Assembly: GCF_000373585.1 (NCBI RefSeq)
Contig: NZ_KB891929.1
Location: forward strand, 62,001 to 126,000
Length of the DNA: 64,000 bases
Direction of reading: 5' to 3'
Origin: Streptomyces sp. MspMP-M5
GTDB taxonomy: Bacteria > Actinomycetota > Actinomycetes > Streptomycetales > Streptomycetaceae
Positions 34,135 to 42,606 of this stretch are shown in pieces. Position numbers and translations under genes: made by a program. Every line of letters starts with the position of its first letter. Position 1 is the first letter of the stretch. The notes under the pieces were generated by a model. That model ran no database searches, was not told the origin of the DNA, and was given only the letters and a program-made list of their open reading frames with translations.

Positions 34135-35277
34135 ATGAGCGACCCCGAAGCACCCAGCGCCCCCGCCACCACCGCGGCCGCGGCCCGCACCGCCCCCTTC
34201 CGCGTCGGCCTGATCGGTTACGGCCTGGCGGGCTCGGTCTTCCACGCCCCGCTGATCGCCGCCACCGACGGGCTGCTGCTCGACACCGTCTCGACCGGCA
34301 GCCCCGAGCGGCAGGCCCGGGCTCGCGCCGAGCACCCGCAGGTCCGCACCGTGGCCACCGCCCAGGAGGTCCTGGACCGGGCCGCCGCCGGCGACCTCGA
34401 CCTGATCGTGCTGGCCTCGCCGAACAAGACGCATGTGCCGCTCGCCACCGCCGCCCTGGAGGCCGGCGCCGCCGTCGTCGTCGACAAGCCGCTGGCCGCC
34501 ACCGCCGCCGAGGCCGAACAGCTCGCCGCGCTCGCCGACCGCCGCGGCCTGCTGCTCTCGGTCTTCCAGAACCGCCGCTGGGACAACGACTTCCGCACGG
34601 TGCGCCGGCTCCTCGCGGACGGCGCGCTCGGCGCGGTGCAGCGCTTCGAGTCCCGCTTCGAACGCTGGCGGCCGCAGCCCAAGGGCGGCTGGCGCGAGTC
34701 CGGCGACCCCACCGAGCTGGGCGGACTCCTCTACGACCTCGGCAGCCACCTCGTCGACCAGGCGCTGACCCTCTTCGGCCCGGCGGCCTCGGTCTACGCC
34801 GAGTCCGACGTCCGCCGCCCGGGCGCGGAGGCCGACGACGACACCTTCCTCGCCGTCACCCATGCGAACGGCGTCCGCTCCCACCTCTGGGTGAGCGCCA
34901 CCGCCCCCCTCCTGGGCCCCCGTTTCCGGGTACTGGGCGACAAGGCGGGCTACACCAAGCACGGCCTGGACCCGCAGGAGGCGGCACTGCGCGAGGGCCG
35001 TCGCCCCGGCGACGGGGAGACGGAGTGGGGCGTGGAGCCGAGGGCCTGCTGGGGCCGGCTCGGCGCCGGGGCGTCCCCGCGGATGGGCGGCGGCGACCCG
35101 GTGCCGACGCTGCCCGGCGACTACCCCGCGTACTACGCCGCGATCGTCCGCGCCCTGCGGGACGGCGGCGCACCGCCGGTGACCGCCGCCGAGGCCGCGG
35201 CCGCGCTGCGCGTCCTGGAGGCCGCCAGGACCTCGGCGGCCGAGGGCCGCACGGTCCGCATCGGGGAAGGCGCATGA
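34135..35277 (+). CDS. Gfo/Idh/MocA-family oxidoreductase
   Basis: 380 residues. Dinucleotide-binding VGLIGYGLAGSVFHAPLI after a short leader, the EKP-type signature AAVVVDKPLAAT, then NRRWDNDFRTVRRLL and GGLLYDLGSHLVDQAL with the conserved Asp/His. It probably oxidises or reduces a sugar or inositol derivative using NAD(P). It is controlled by the divergent ROK repressor. Its TGA overlaps the ATG of a broken UPF0303 gene, implying an original two-gene operon. Confidence 0.86.
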   Translation: MSDPEAPSAPATTAAAARTAPFRVGLIGYGLAGSVFHAPLIAATDGLLLDTVSTGSPERQARARAEHPQVRTVATAQEVLDRAAAGDLDLIVLASPNKTHVPLATAALEAGAAVVVDKPLAATAAEAEQLAALADRRGLLLSVFQNRRWDNDFRTVRRLLADGALGAVQRFESRFERWRPQPKGGWRESGDPTELGGLLYDLGSHLVDQALTLFGPAASVYAESDVRRPGAEADDDTFLAVTHANGVRSHLWVSATAPLLGPRFRVLGDKAGYTKHGLDPQEAALREGRRPGDGETEWGVEPRACWGRLGAGASPRMGGGDPVPTLPGDYPAYYAAIVRALRDGGAPPVTAAEAAAALRVLEAARTSAAEGRTVRIGEGA

Positions 35278-35390
35278 GCGCCCCGGTCTGCGCCCGGCCG
35301 TAGAGGACGAAATCCGCACCCTGGAAGCGCAGGAACGGCGCCTGGTCTTCGACACGTTCGACAACGAGGACGGTGCCTGGCGGGGCCGCG
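35274..35390 (+). pseudogene. UPF0303 (heme-degrading domain) gene, frameshifted and truncated
   Basis: An ATG overlaps the Gfo/Idh stop as ATGA and opens MSAPVCARP before a stop. One frame over, the sequence continues VEDEIRTLEAQERRLVFDTF then DNEDGAWR, the conserved N-terminus of UPF0303/DUF336 proteins. Homology stops at the left end of repeat element A, and no remainder is found beyond it. So the gene carries a frameshift and has lost everything after about 38 codons at the element junction. Confidence 0.65.
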
Positions 35391-36034
35391 CCCCACGTAG
35401 CCGGCTGTCCCGCCGTGGGGGTTCGCCTTGTTGCGCCTGACGGCGCTTGCCGTTGCGCCTGACGGCGCGTTTTCCGGCCCGCTTCGCGGGCGTTGTCGGT
35501 CCGCTGCGCGGGGCGGGTCCGCTGCGCGGGGCTTGGTCGTACGTTGCCGGGTGCGGCGTCGTTTGCGCCTGCGGCGCATTGCCGGTCCGCTGCGCGGGGC
35601 TGTCGGGTGCGGTGCCGGGTCTGCGGGGCAGGGGGTGTGTCCGGACTGCTTCGCTTTACGTCCGGACACACCCCCTGCCCCGCAGACCCGTCCCCTCCCG
35701 TGGTGGGTCATAGAGACGGTAGGTGGGAGCTGGCGTAAGTGGTCCCGTGCCGGTCGCTCGTCATCGACGGTCACCCCTCAGTCCAGAGCCTGCACCGGCC
35801 CACAGACAGATGGTGCAACTGGCCTGAAATCCAACCCCCAACGGGAGGGGACGGGCCGGAGGGGGTGGTGTGCCGGACGTAAAGCGAAGCAGTCCGGCAC
35901 ACCACCCCCGCAGGCCCGTCACCGCACCCAACAGCCCCGCGCAGCGGACAAACACCACGCCGCAGGCGCAAAAGACAAGCGCCGTCGGGCGCAAGCAAGG
36001 CGAACCCCTACGGCGGGGAAGCCAACTACGTGGG
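35391..36034. repeat. Large inverted-repeat element with paired hairpins, copy A
   Basis: 644 bp bounded by imperfect terminal inverted repeats (CCCACGTAG ... CTACGTGGG, extending inward about 38 bp through GTAGGGGTTCGCCTT). The arms (about 250 bp each) are inverted relative to each other and each holds a hairpin: 30-bp perfect stem at 35617-35689 with loop TGCTTCGCTTTAC, and 18-bp perfect stem at 35861-35909 with loop GTAAAGCGAAGCA. The two 13-nt loops are exact reverse complements. A central part of about 150 bp (GGTCATAGAGACGGT onward) is conserved in copy B. No convincing coding frame. It cuts the UPF0303 gene on the left and ends 2 bp from an FAH gene stop on the right. Confidence 0.85.
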
Positions 36035-36036
36035 AA

Positions 36037-36894
36037 TCAAGCCAAGCGCAGCGCCTGCCGCTGGCGCCCCACCCCGTCGACCTCCAGTTCCACCACATCG
36101 CCGGCCCGAAGATACGGCTTGGGGTCGGGCTGGCCCATCGCCACTCCCGCCGGGGTGCCGGTGTTGATCACGTCGCCCGGGTACAGGGTCATGAACTGGC
36201 TTACGTAGCGGACCACTTCGGCCACCGGGAAGATCTGCTCGGCGGTGGTGCCGTCCTGTTTCAGCTCGCCGTTGACCCACAGCCGGATGCCCAGTGCCTG
36301 CGGGTCCGGTATCTCGTCGGCGGTCACCAGCCACGGGCCCAGCGGGTTGAACGTCTCGCAGTTCTTGCCCTTGTCCCACTGGCCGCCGCGCTCGATCTGG
36401 AAGGCGCGCTCGGACACGTCGTGCGCCACCGCGTAACCGGCCACCGCCGCCCGTGCCTGCTCGTCGCTCTCCAGATAGCGGGCGGTCCGGCCGATGACCA
36501 CCGCCAGTTCGGCCTCCCAGTCGGTCTTCACGCTGCCGCGCGGGATGAGCACGGTGTCGTCGGGGCCGACGACGGTGTCCGGGGCCTTCAGGAAGACGAT
36601 CGGCTCTTCGGGGGTGGCGGCCCCGGTCTCCCGGGCGTGGTCGTGGTAGTTCAGCCCGATGCACACGACCTTGCCGATCCGCGCGACCGGCGGGCCGATG
36701 CGGAGCCCGGCGTCGTCCAGTACGGGCAGGTCGCCGGCGGCCGCGGCGGCCCGGACGCGGGCGAGGGCCGCGTCGTCCGCGAGCAGCGCGCCGTCGATGT
36801 CCGTGACCAGGCCCGACAGGTCCCGCAGCAGGCCGGTTTCGTCGAGCAGCGCCGGGCGCTCCGCCCCCACCGGTCCGACACGCAGCAGCTTCAT
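36037..36894 (-). CDS. Fumarylacetoacetate hydrolase-family protein
   Basis: 285 residues from ATG with GGGAG eight bases upstream. Typical FAH C-terminal catalytic fold: VVCIGLNYHDHARETG, EPIVFLKAPDTVVGPDD, DWEAELAVVIGRTARYL with the metal-binding Glu pair, and GDVINTGTPAGVAMG. Members hydrolyse or decarboxylate beta-diketo acids from aromatic breakdown (2-hydroxyhepta-dienedioate isomerase, fumarylpyruvate hydrolase and similar). Substrate cannot be told from context. The stop codon lies almost at the edge of repeat element A, which may supply its terminator. Confidence 0.85.
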   Translation of the reverse strand: MKLLRVGPVGAERPALLDETGLLRDLSGLVTDIDGALLADDAALARVRAAAAAGDLPVLDDAGLRIGPPVARIGKVVCIGLNYHDHARETGAATPEEPIVFLKAPDTVVGPDDTVLIPRGSVKTDWEAELAVVIGRTARYLESDEQARAAVAGYAVAHDVSERAFQIERGGQWDKGKNCETFNPLGPWLVTADEIPDPQALGIRLWVNGELKQDGTTAEQIFPVAEVVRYVSQFMTLYPGDVINTGTPAGVAMGQPDPKPYLRAGDVVELEVDGVGRQRQALRLA

Positions 36895-36989
36895 CGTCAC
36901 AACTCCCGTGGTCGAAGGGTCGGTCCGGGAGGGTGCTCCCGGACCGGCCGATGGGGGACGGCCATCGAGCGATTTGGCTGATCCTCCGA

Positions 36990-37019
36990 GAACGGGGTCC
37001 ACTCCGCAAGACCCCGTTC
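36990..37019 (-). terminator. Terminator after the yidC gene
   Basis: 10-bp perfect stem GAACGGGGTC / GACCCCGTTC with a 10-nt loop, 14 bp beyond the YidC stop on the minus strand. Confidence 0.75.
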
Positions 37020-37032
37020 ACGGACTGGACCG

Positions 37033-38109
37033 TTACTGAGCGGTAGTAACGATCGGGGTGCCGTCGGGCCGTCGGTTGTCAGCGCGCGGCGCGGTGTTCG
37101 GCTTGCCCGGGGCGCCCGACGCGTCCGAACCGCCCTTTTGCGCCGCGGCATTGGCCCTGGCCCGGGCCGCCTTCTGCCGCGCCGCCCGGGACTTGGGCCC
37201 ACCCCGCCGCCCCGCCCGCGCCCCCGGGGAGGGGGAGCATGGGGCCGAGGTGGAAGTGGGCTGCGCCTGCGACGTCGACTGCGGCTGCGGCTGCCCGGTG
37301 GTGCTCGCCGCCGGCTTGGGGCCCCCGGTCGTCTTACGCTGCGTCGTCCGGCGGGCGGTGGTCGTCTTGCCGGCTGCCGCCGGGTCGCCGTCGGCCGCGG
37401 GCTTCCGGTTGCGGTGGAGGAGGGCGCGTTCGCAGGCCGTCCAGGTCGTGGTCGTCACCATGTAGAGGCCGGCCGCCAGCGGGACCACCGCGACTGTGAT
37501 CAGCGTGCCGAACGAGAGCAGCGGCATCAGCTTGCCGAGGGCGCCCAGGCCCGGGGCCGCGGTACCCGCGGCGGGGGTCGGGACGGCGGCCGCCGCTGCC
37601 CGGGCGCGGCGGTAGTTCCAGGTGGCGACGGCCGCGATCAGGGCGAAGAGCGCGAGGTAGACCAGGCCCTGAGGGCCGGCCATCCCGCCGTCGGCGAGGG
37701 CCCGGCGCCAGGTGCCGCCGAGCGGCGCGCCCAGCAGCGTGTGGTTCAGCAGGGTGCCGCTGCCGGTGGAGAAGAGGTGGTACATCACGAAGAAGACCGG
37801 GATCTGGAGCAGGCTCGGCAGGCAGCCGGCCAGCGGTGAGGAGCCGGACTTCGCGTAGAGGTCGCTCATCGCCTGCTGGAGGCGCTCCCGGTCACCGCCG
37901 TACTTGCGCTGGAGGGCGGCGATCTGGGGGGCGAGGGCGGCGCGGGCCTTCTCGCCGCGGGCCGCCGCGCGGGCGAGCGGATGCAGGGCGGCGCGGACGC
38001 CGAGGGTGAACAGGACGATGGCGGCGGCGGTGGCCGCGGTGCCGAAGAGCGGTTCGATGAGCTGGGCGCCGCGCGTCAGCGCCTCGCCGAGGATGTCGAA
38101 AACGGACAT
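37033..38109 (-). CDS. YidC/Oxa1-family membrane protein insertase
   Basis: 358 residues from ATG with GGAGG upstream. Five hydrophobic segments of the YidC core, with KYGGDRERLQQAMSDLYAKS and GCLPSLLQIPVFFVMYHLF as the cytoplasmic hairpin and TM region, and the hydrophilic groove region near FTLGVRAALHPLARAAA. The C-terminal 110 residues are a basic, Lys/Arg/Ala/Pro/Ser/Gln-rich tail likely to contact ribosomes. It is away from the rnpA-yidC origin cluster, so it is probably a second paralogue. Paired with the small membrane protein gene upstream. Confidence 0.85.
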   Translation of the reverse strand: MSVFDILGEALTRGAQLIEPLFGTAATAAAIVLFTLGVRAALHPLARAAARGEKARAALAPQIAALQRKYGGDRERLQQAMSDLYAKSGSSPLAGCLPSLLQIPVFFVMYHLFSTGSGTLLNHTLLGAPLGGTWRRALADGGMAGPQGLVYLALFALIAAVATWNYRRARAAAAAVPTPAAGTAAPGLGALGKLMPLLSFGTLITVAVVPLAAGLYMVTTTTWTACERALLHRNRKPAADGDPAAAGKTTTARRTTQRKTTGGPKPAASTTGQPQPQSTSQAQPTSTSAPCSPSPGARAGRRGGPKSRAARQKAARARANAAAQKGGSDASGAPGKPNTAPRADNRRPDGTPIVTTAQ

Positions 38110-38303
38110 GGGTGAGCCCTCCACGGGTCTCGTCGTGCCGGAATGGAGAGACGGCGTGACGAGCCGCGCGGGCACGCACCGGCGCAGCGGTGGGACAGGT
38201 CGGGAGGGGGACGTCGCCGGTCAGGGCACGGGCCGGGGCAGGGTGAGGGCCGGCCAGGGCAGGTGCCGGAGAGCAGTCGGGCGTCGGGGGTGCGCCGGAG
38301 CGG

Positions 38304-38609
38304 CTACGCGGCCGCCGGGAGGGCGCGGCCCGGTGCTCGCGGGCGCGGCCGGCCGGCGGCGTCCGGGTCGCGTTGCGGCAGGAAGGCCGTACGGCGCTCG
38401 CGGTCGCGGATGGCCGTGCGTATGCGGCCCGGTGGGACCGGGCGGGCGGTGGCGGCCAGGGCGAGGGCGCTGCACAGCAGCAGCACCGCGGCGGTGGTCG
38501 CGGCGGCGGCGAGGGACGTCGTCAGACCGCTCTGGGCGAGCAGGAGTCCGACGAGCAGGAAGAACAGCGCGCTGGTGTAGAGCCGCCAGGCATCGACGAT
38601 GCGGTACAT
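38304..38609 (-). CDS. Small membrane protein upstream of yidC (DUF6412-like)
   Basis: 101 residues from ATG with GGGGGGAG just upstream. Two close hydrophobic segments (SALFFLLVGLLLAQSGL and AAATTAAVLLLCSALALAA) are followed by a basic, Pro/Arg-rich tail. It matches the small membrane proteins (DUF6412 as I recall) encoded next to this type of YidC in Streptomyces. It probably works with or is inserted by the YidC. The 195 bp between the two genes hold no other gene. Confidence 0.65.
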   Translation of the reverse strand: MYRIVDAWRLYTSALFFLLVGLLLAQSGLTTSLAAAATTAAVLLLCSALALAATARPVPPGRIRTAIRDRERRTAFLPQRDPDAAGRPRPRAPGRALPAAA

Positions 38610-38853
38610 CCGGCTCCCCCCTTCCGCGCTCCCCCGCGCGTGCGTTGCTCTCGTCACTCTCGTTGCTCTCGGTCGGCGGCCCGATGCCGGTCCGACCGTC
38701 CGTTCCAGAGTAACCGCACCCGCGACCGCCCGCGACAACCAGTTCGAGGATTCACTCCAGACGGTGAACGGCAATAGACGGCAGTAGACGGCAGTGCTCA
38801 GCGACGCATTGCGGTGAACCGCAGCCGGCTGCGGCCGATGGGTGGCGCGGGCC

Positions 38854-40407
38854 CTACCGGGGGCCGCTCGCCTCCGCCGTCCCGGCCCCGGCACCGGCAC
38901 CGGTCGCGTCCCCGACCCGGGGGAACTCGTCGTCCAGCGCGAGCACTTCGGCATCCGGGCGGTCGTCTCCGCGTTCGCGCGGGCCGAGCCAGGTGACCGC
39001 CAGGGCCACTGCCACGTTCACCGCGAGGCCGACGATGCCGGCGTTCACACCCCAGACGGGATCGTGGCCGCCGAAGACCAGAACGCACACCACGGTGAAG
39101 CCGGCCGCCAGGCCGCTCACCGCCGCGTACATCGTCAACCGCCGCCACACCAGCCCCAGGAGCAGCATCGGCACCAGCTGGGCCATGCCCTCGTAGGAGA
39201 TCAGGGAGAGCCGGACGAGGGTGTTGGGCGCGGTGTAGGTGAGCACCAGCGCGAGGGCCCCGGCGACCACCACGACCACCTGCGACCAGAGTTTCTGACG
39301 GGACGCCAGGCGCGGCACCGCGCCGAGCACGCTCCTCCCCCACATCGTGCCGATGACCAGCATGAAGACCGCCATCGGCACGATCGACGAGAGCGCCGCG
39401 GCCGCCCCGATCACGCCCACCGCCCAGGCCGGCAGGGAGTCCACGACGAGTTTGAACAGCGCGAGGTTGGAATCGGCGCCGGTCAGGCCCGGGACGACGA
39501 ACAGCGCCGCCAGTCCCAGCAGCATCGGCACGAACAACAGGACGTTGTAGAAGGGCAGGTACATCGCGTTGCGGCGGAGCGCGTCGGCGTTGCGGGCGCC
39601 CAGGTAGCCGGCCACGGTCGTCGGGAAGATCACCACCGTCAGGGAGTTGATCACGGTGGTGGTGACGAACCACGTCTGGCCCAGGCCGTTGGAGGCGTGG
39701 CCGGGGAAGGTCAGCCACTGCGGCTTCTCGGCGACGACGCGGTCCAGGAAGGGGCCGTAGCCGCCGAAGTAGTGCAGCGGGACGTACACCGCGAGGAAGC
39801 CGAGGGTGACGACGACCAGGATGTCCTTGAGGACCGACACCCAGGCGCTGCCGCGCAGTCCGCTGACGACGACGAAGCCGGTGGTCACCGCGAAGCCGAT
39901 GAAATAGGCCCAGTTGAGGCTGATCGTGCCGTAGGAGAGGGTCGAGACGACCACGCCCATGCCGGTGATCTGGAGCTGGATGTAGGGCAGCAGGCAGACG
40001 GTGGCGAGGACGGCGACGGCGGCGCCGAGCCAGGGCCGGCGGTAGCGGTGGGCGACGATGTCGGTGATGCCGACCAGGTCGTGCCGGCGGGCGTAGGCCC
40101 ACAGCATCGGGCCGACGACATAGCCGACGGCGTAGCCGCAGGACATGTAGGCCACGACGTAGAGCACCGGGGCGCCGAAGTTGTAGCCCCAGCCGGCCGC
40201 GCCGAGGTAGCTGAAGCTGGTGTAGCTCTCGCCGGCCATCAGCACCCAGATGAAGACGGTGCCCAGGCTGCGCCCGCCCACCGACCATTCGGCGAGCCCG
40301 CCCGGCCGCCCCTCCGACGCCCCTCTGCCGCGGACCGCGAGCAGCCCCAGGACGACAGTCAGCAGCATGAACGCGGCGAAGATCGCGGTGGCGACGGTGG
40401 CGTTCAC
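38854..40407 (-). CDS. Sodium:solute symporter (SSS family)
   Basis: 517 residues, GTG start overlapping the DUF3311 stop as GTGA. About 13 transmembrane helices; SSS marks include AEWSVGGRSLGTVFIWVLMAGESYTSFSYLGAAGWGY (region 40-75), the sodium-site region near helix 8 (PAWAVGVIGAAAALSSIVPMAVF) and the ISYEGMAQLVPMLLLGLVWRR stretch. It resembles monocarboxylate/pyruvate transporters of the genus (MctP-like), which commonly pair with a DUF3311 protein. C-terminal tail is Asp/Gly/Ala-rich. Confidence 0.85.
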   Translation of the reverse strand: MNATVATAIFAAFMLLTVVLGLLAVRGRGASEGRPGGLAEWSVGGRSLGTVFIWVLMAGESYTSFSYLGAAGWGYNFGAPVLYVVAYMSCGYAVGYVVGPMLWAYARRHDLVGITDIVAHRYRRPWLGAAVAVLATVCLLPYIQLQITGMGVVVSTLSYGTISLNWAYFIGFAVTTGFVVVSGLRGSAWVSVLKDILVVVTLGFLAVYVPLHYFGGYGPFLDRVVAEKPQWLTFPGHASNGLGQTWFVTTTVINSLTVVIFPTTVAGYLGARNADALRRNAMYLPFYNVLLFVPMLLGLAALFVVPGLTGADSNLALFKLVVDSLPAWAVGVIGAAAALSSIVPMAVFMLVIGTMWGRSVLGAVPRLASRQKLWSQVVVVVAGALALVLTYTAPNTLVRLSLISYEGMAQLVPMLLLGLVWRRLTMYAAVSGLAAGFTVVCVLVFGGHDPVWGVNAGIVGLAVNVAVALAVTWLGPRERGDDRPDAEVLALDDEFPRVGDATGAGAGAGTAEASGPR

Positions 40408-40697
40408 GCGCCGCCCCCGGTCGCTTCGTCGCCGCTCCGGCCGTGACCGCGCCGGAGGTCGCCGCGGCGCGCCAACCACACCGACACCGGGGTCAGCAGG
40501 ATCGCGAGCAGCATCCAGAAGAAGAGGAACGGCAGGCCGAGCACGGTCGGGGTGACGCGGTTGACGGCCGGCAACGCGAGCAGGAACAACGCGTAGGGGA
40601 CCAGCAGCCAGAGCGCTGCGCTTCGCCTGCGCCCCACGTTTTCGGCTTTCCCGCCGTAGGTCGGTTTTCGCACGTCGGCCGAGCCTAGTCGTTGCAC
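40404..40697 (-). CDS. DUF3311 small membrane protein
   Basis: 97 residues from a GTG with GGGAG nine bases upstream. Two membrane helices (ALWLLVPYALFLLALPAVNR and FLFFWMLLAILLTPVSVWLA) fit DUF3311, the usual partner of SSS monocarboxylate symporters. Codons 11-22 (KPTYGGKAENVG) are encoded by a segment nearly identical to the terminal repeat of the large repeat elements, so the true N-terminus may be downstream (GTG at 40637) or may have been altered by such an element. Confidence 0.78.
   Translation of the reverse strand: MQRLGSADVRKPTYGGKAENVGRRRSAALWLLVPYALFLLALPAVNRVTPTVLGLPFLFFWMLLAILLTPVSVWLARRGDLRRGHGRSGDEATGGGA
40633..40660. repeat. Solo terminal repeat of the large element, in the DUF3311 5' end
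   Basis: CCCACGTTTTCGGCTTTCCC continuing through GCCGTAGG matches the left terminal repeat of copy B (40709 onward) at all but two or three positions, and lies in the same orientation about 50 bp before it. It may be a remnant of an older insertion or deletion. Confidence 0.65.
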
Positions 40698-40708
40698 TTG
40701 GCTGGGCT

Positions 40709-41245
40709 CCCACGTAGTCGGCTTTCCCGCCGTAGGGGTTCGCCTTGTAGCGCCTGGCGGCGCTCGCTTGTTGTCCGCTGCGCGGGGCCGGTCCGCTGCG
40801 CGGGGCTTATCGGCCGCGGTGCCGGGCCTCCGGGGCAGGGGGTGTGTCCGGACTGCTTCGCTTTACGTCCGGACACACCCCCTGCCCCTCCGACCCGTCC
40901 CCTCCCGTGGGTGGTCATAGAGACGGTGAGTGGGGGCTGGCCTGAGTGGTCCCGTGCCGGTCGCCCGACAATTGCGGTCACCCATCCGTCCAGAGCCGGC
41001 ACCGGCCCACCAGACATGAGCCCCAACTCACCTGAAATCCAACCCCCCAACGGGAGGGGACGGGCCGGAGGGGGTGGTGTGCCGGACGTAAAGCGAAGCA
41101 GTCCGGCACACCACCCCCGCAGGCCCGTCACCGCACCCAACAGCCCCGCGCAGCGGACAACAAGCGACGCCGCCAGGCGCAAAAGACAAGCGCCGTCGGG
41201 CGCAAGCAAGGCGAACCCCTACGGCGGGGAAGCCAACTACGTGGG
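40709..41245. repeat. Large inverted-repeat element with paired hairpins, copy B
   Basis: 537 bp, bounded by CCCACGTAGTCGGCTTTCCC and its inverted counterpart ending CTACGTGGG. Hairpins at 40832-40888 (22-bp perfect stem, loop TGCTTCGCTTTAC) and 41070-41118 (18-bp perfect stem, loop GTAAAGCGAAGCA) match copy A, as do the central part (GGTCATAGAGACGGT) and ACGGGAGGGGACGGG. It is shorter than copy A because the outer GC-rich arm differs in length. It lies between the DUF3311 start and the DUF445 stop, both minus strand, ending 14 bp from the DUF445 stop. Confidence 0.85.
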
Positions 41246-41259
41246 GAAAACCGGCGGCT

Positions 41260-42606
41260 TCAGCCGCCTACCGCCCGGGACACCGCATAGATGCACAAGC
41301 CCGCCAGCGCCCCCACCACCGTGCCATTGATGCGGATGAACTGCAGGTCGCGGCCGATGTGGGCCTCGATCTTGCGGGAGGTGTGTTCGGCGTCCCAGCC
41401 GGCGACGGTGTCGGTGATCAGGGCGGTGATCTCGCCCTGGTACGTCGTCACGACGTAGACCGCGGCGCCCTCCAGCCAGCCGTCGACCTTGTCGCGGAGC
41501 CGGGCGTCGGTGGCCAGCCGGCCGCCCAGGGAGAGCAGTGCGGCGCGTACCCGCAGCCGCAGCTCGCTCCGTTCGTCCTCGGCGGCGGCCACGATCATCG
41601 CGCGGACCGCGCCCCAGGCGGAGGCGATCAGGTCCTGGACCTCGCCGCGGCCCAGCACCTCGGACTTGAGCCGTTCGACCTTCTCGCGGGTGCCCGGGTC
41701 GGCGCGCAGGTCGCCGGCGAAGTCGGTCAGGAAGCGGTCCACCGCGCCGCGCGCCGGGTGGTCGGGCATGTCGCGCATCTCGGTGACGAAGCGCAGGAGT
41801 TCCTTGTAGACGCGGTCGCCCACTCTGCGGTCGACGAACCGGGGGGTCCAGCCGGGGGCGCCGCCGGAGACCGCGGCGAGCACCGCGTCCCCGTGGTCGA
41901 CCAGCCAGTCGTGGGCGCGGGCGCAAACCAGGTCCACGACCCGGGTGTGGCCGCCCTCGGCGACGATCTTCTCCAGCAGGGCGCCGATGCCGGGCGCGAC
42001 CTCCTGGGCGTCCGCGCGGCGGGTGATGGCCTCGCCGACCACCGCCTGGACGTCGGAGTCGCGCAGTACGGTCAGCGCGCCGCGCAGCGCGGTGGACAGT
42101 TCGGCGGTGACCCGGTCGGCGTTGTGCGGTTCGGCGAGCCAGCGGCCGAGCCGGGCGCCGATGCCGACCGAGCGCAGCCGACGGCGGACCACCTCGCCGG
42201 AGAGGAAGTTCTCCCCCACGAAGTCGCCGAGGCTCTGCCCGAGCTGGTCCTTCTTGGTGGGGATGATCGCGGTGTGCGGGATCGGCAGTCCCATGGGCCG
42301 CTTGAACAGCGCGGTGACCGCGAACCAGTCGGCCAGCGCGCCGACCATGCCCGCCTCGGCGGCCGCCGCCACGAAGCCCGTCCAGCCGCCGGCGCCGGCC
42401 GCGCCGGCCCACTTCGCCAGGGCGTAGACCGCAGCGACGGCCACCAGCAGCCCGGTGGCCAGGGCCTTCATCCGGCGGACGGCCTGCCGCTTCTCGGCGT
42501 CGGCGGCGCTGTAGCGGAAGCCGCCGGGCACCGTGCGGCCGCCCGCGCCGCCCGCCGCGGGCACCGGCTCCACGGCCCGCGCCCCCTCGGTCGTCGTGTC
42601 GTCCAT
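41260..42606 (-). CDS. DUF445 membrane-associated protein
   Basis: 448 residues from ATG (a GTG three codons upstream is possible). One N-terminal membrane helix (ALATGLLVAVAAVYALAKWAG), a second hydrophobic stretch (GGWTGFVAAAAEAGMVGALADWFAVTALFKRP in outline) and the family motif TAIIPTKKDQLGQSLGDFV. A C-terminal helix (INGTVVGALAGLCIYAVSRAV) closes the protein, with a long helical middle between. DUF445 proteins (YheB-like) have no settled function. Monocistronic; its 3' end abuts repeat element B, which may terminate it. Confidence 0.83.
   Translation of the reverse strand: MDDTTTEGARAVEPVPAAGGAGGRTVPGGFRYSAADAEKRQAVRRMKALATGLLVAVAAVYALAKWAGAAGAGGWTGFVAAAAEAGMVGALADWFAVTALFKRPMGLPIPHTAIIPTKKDQLGQSLGDFVGENFLSGEVVRRRLRSVGIGARLGRWLAEPHNADRVTAELSTALRGALTVLRDSDVQAVVGEAITRRADAQEVAPGIGALLEKIVAEGGHTRVVDLVCARAHDWLVDHGDAVLAAVSGGAPGWTPRFVDRRVGDRVYKELLRFVTEMRDMPDHPARGAVDRFLTDFAGDLRADPGTREKVERLKSEVLGRGEVQDLIASAWGAVRAMIVAAAEDERSELRLRVRAALLSLGGRLATDARLRDKVDGWLEGAAVYVVTTYQGEITALITDTVAGWDAEHTSRKIEAHIGRDLQFIRINGTVVGALAGLCIYAVSRAVGG

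Noticed and set aside
35428-36010. Several open frames in repeat element A (and the same ones in copy B at 40685-41330)
   Set aside because: They are Cys/Arg/Gly-rich translations of the inverted repeats, occur on both strands because the DNA is palindromic, and have no ribosome site or family.
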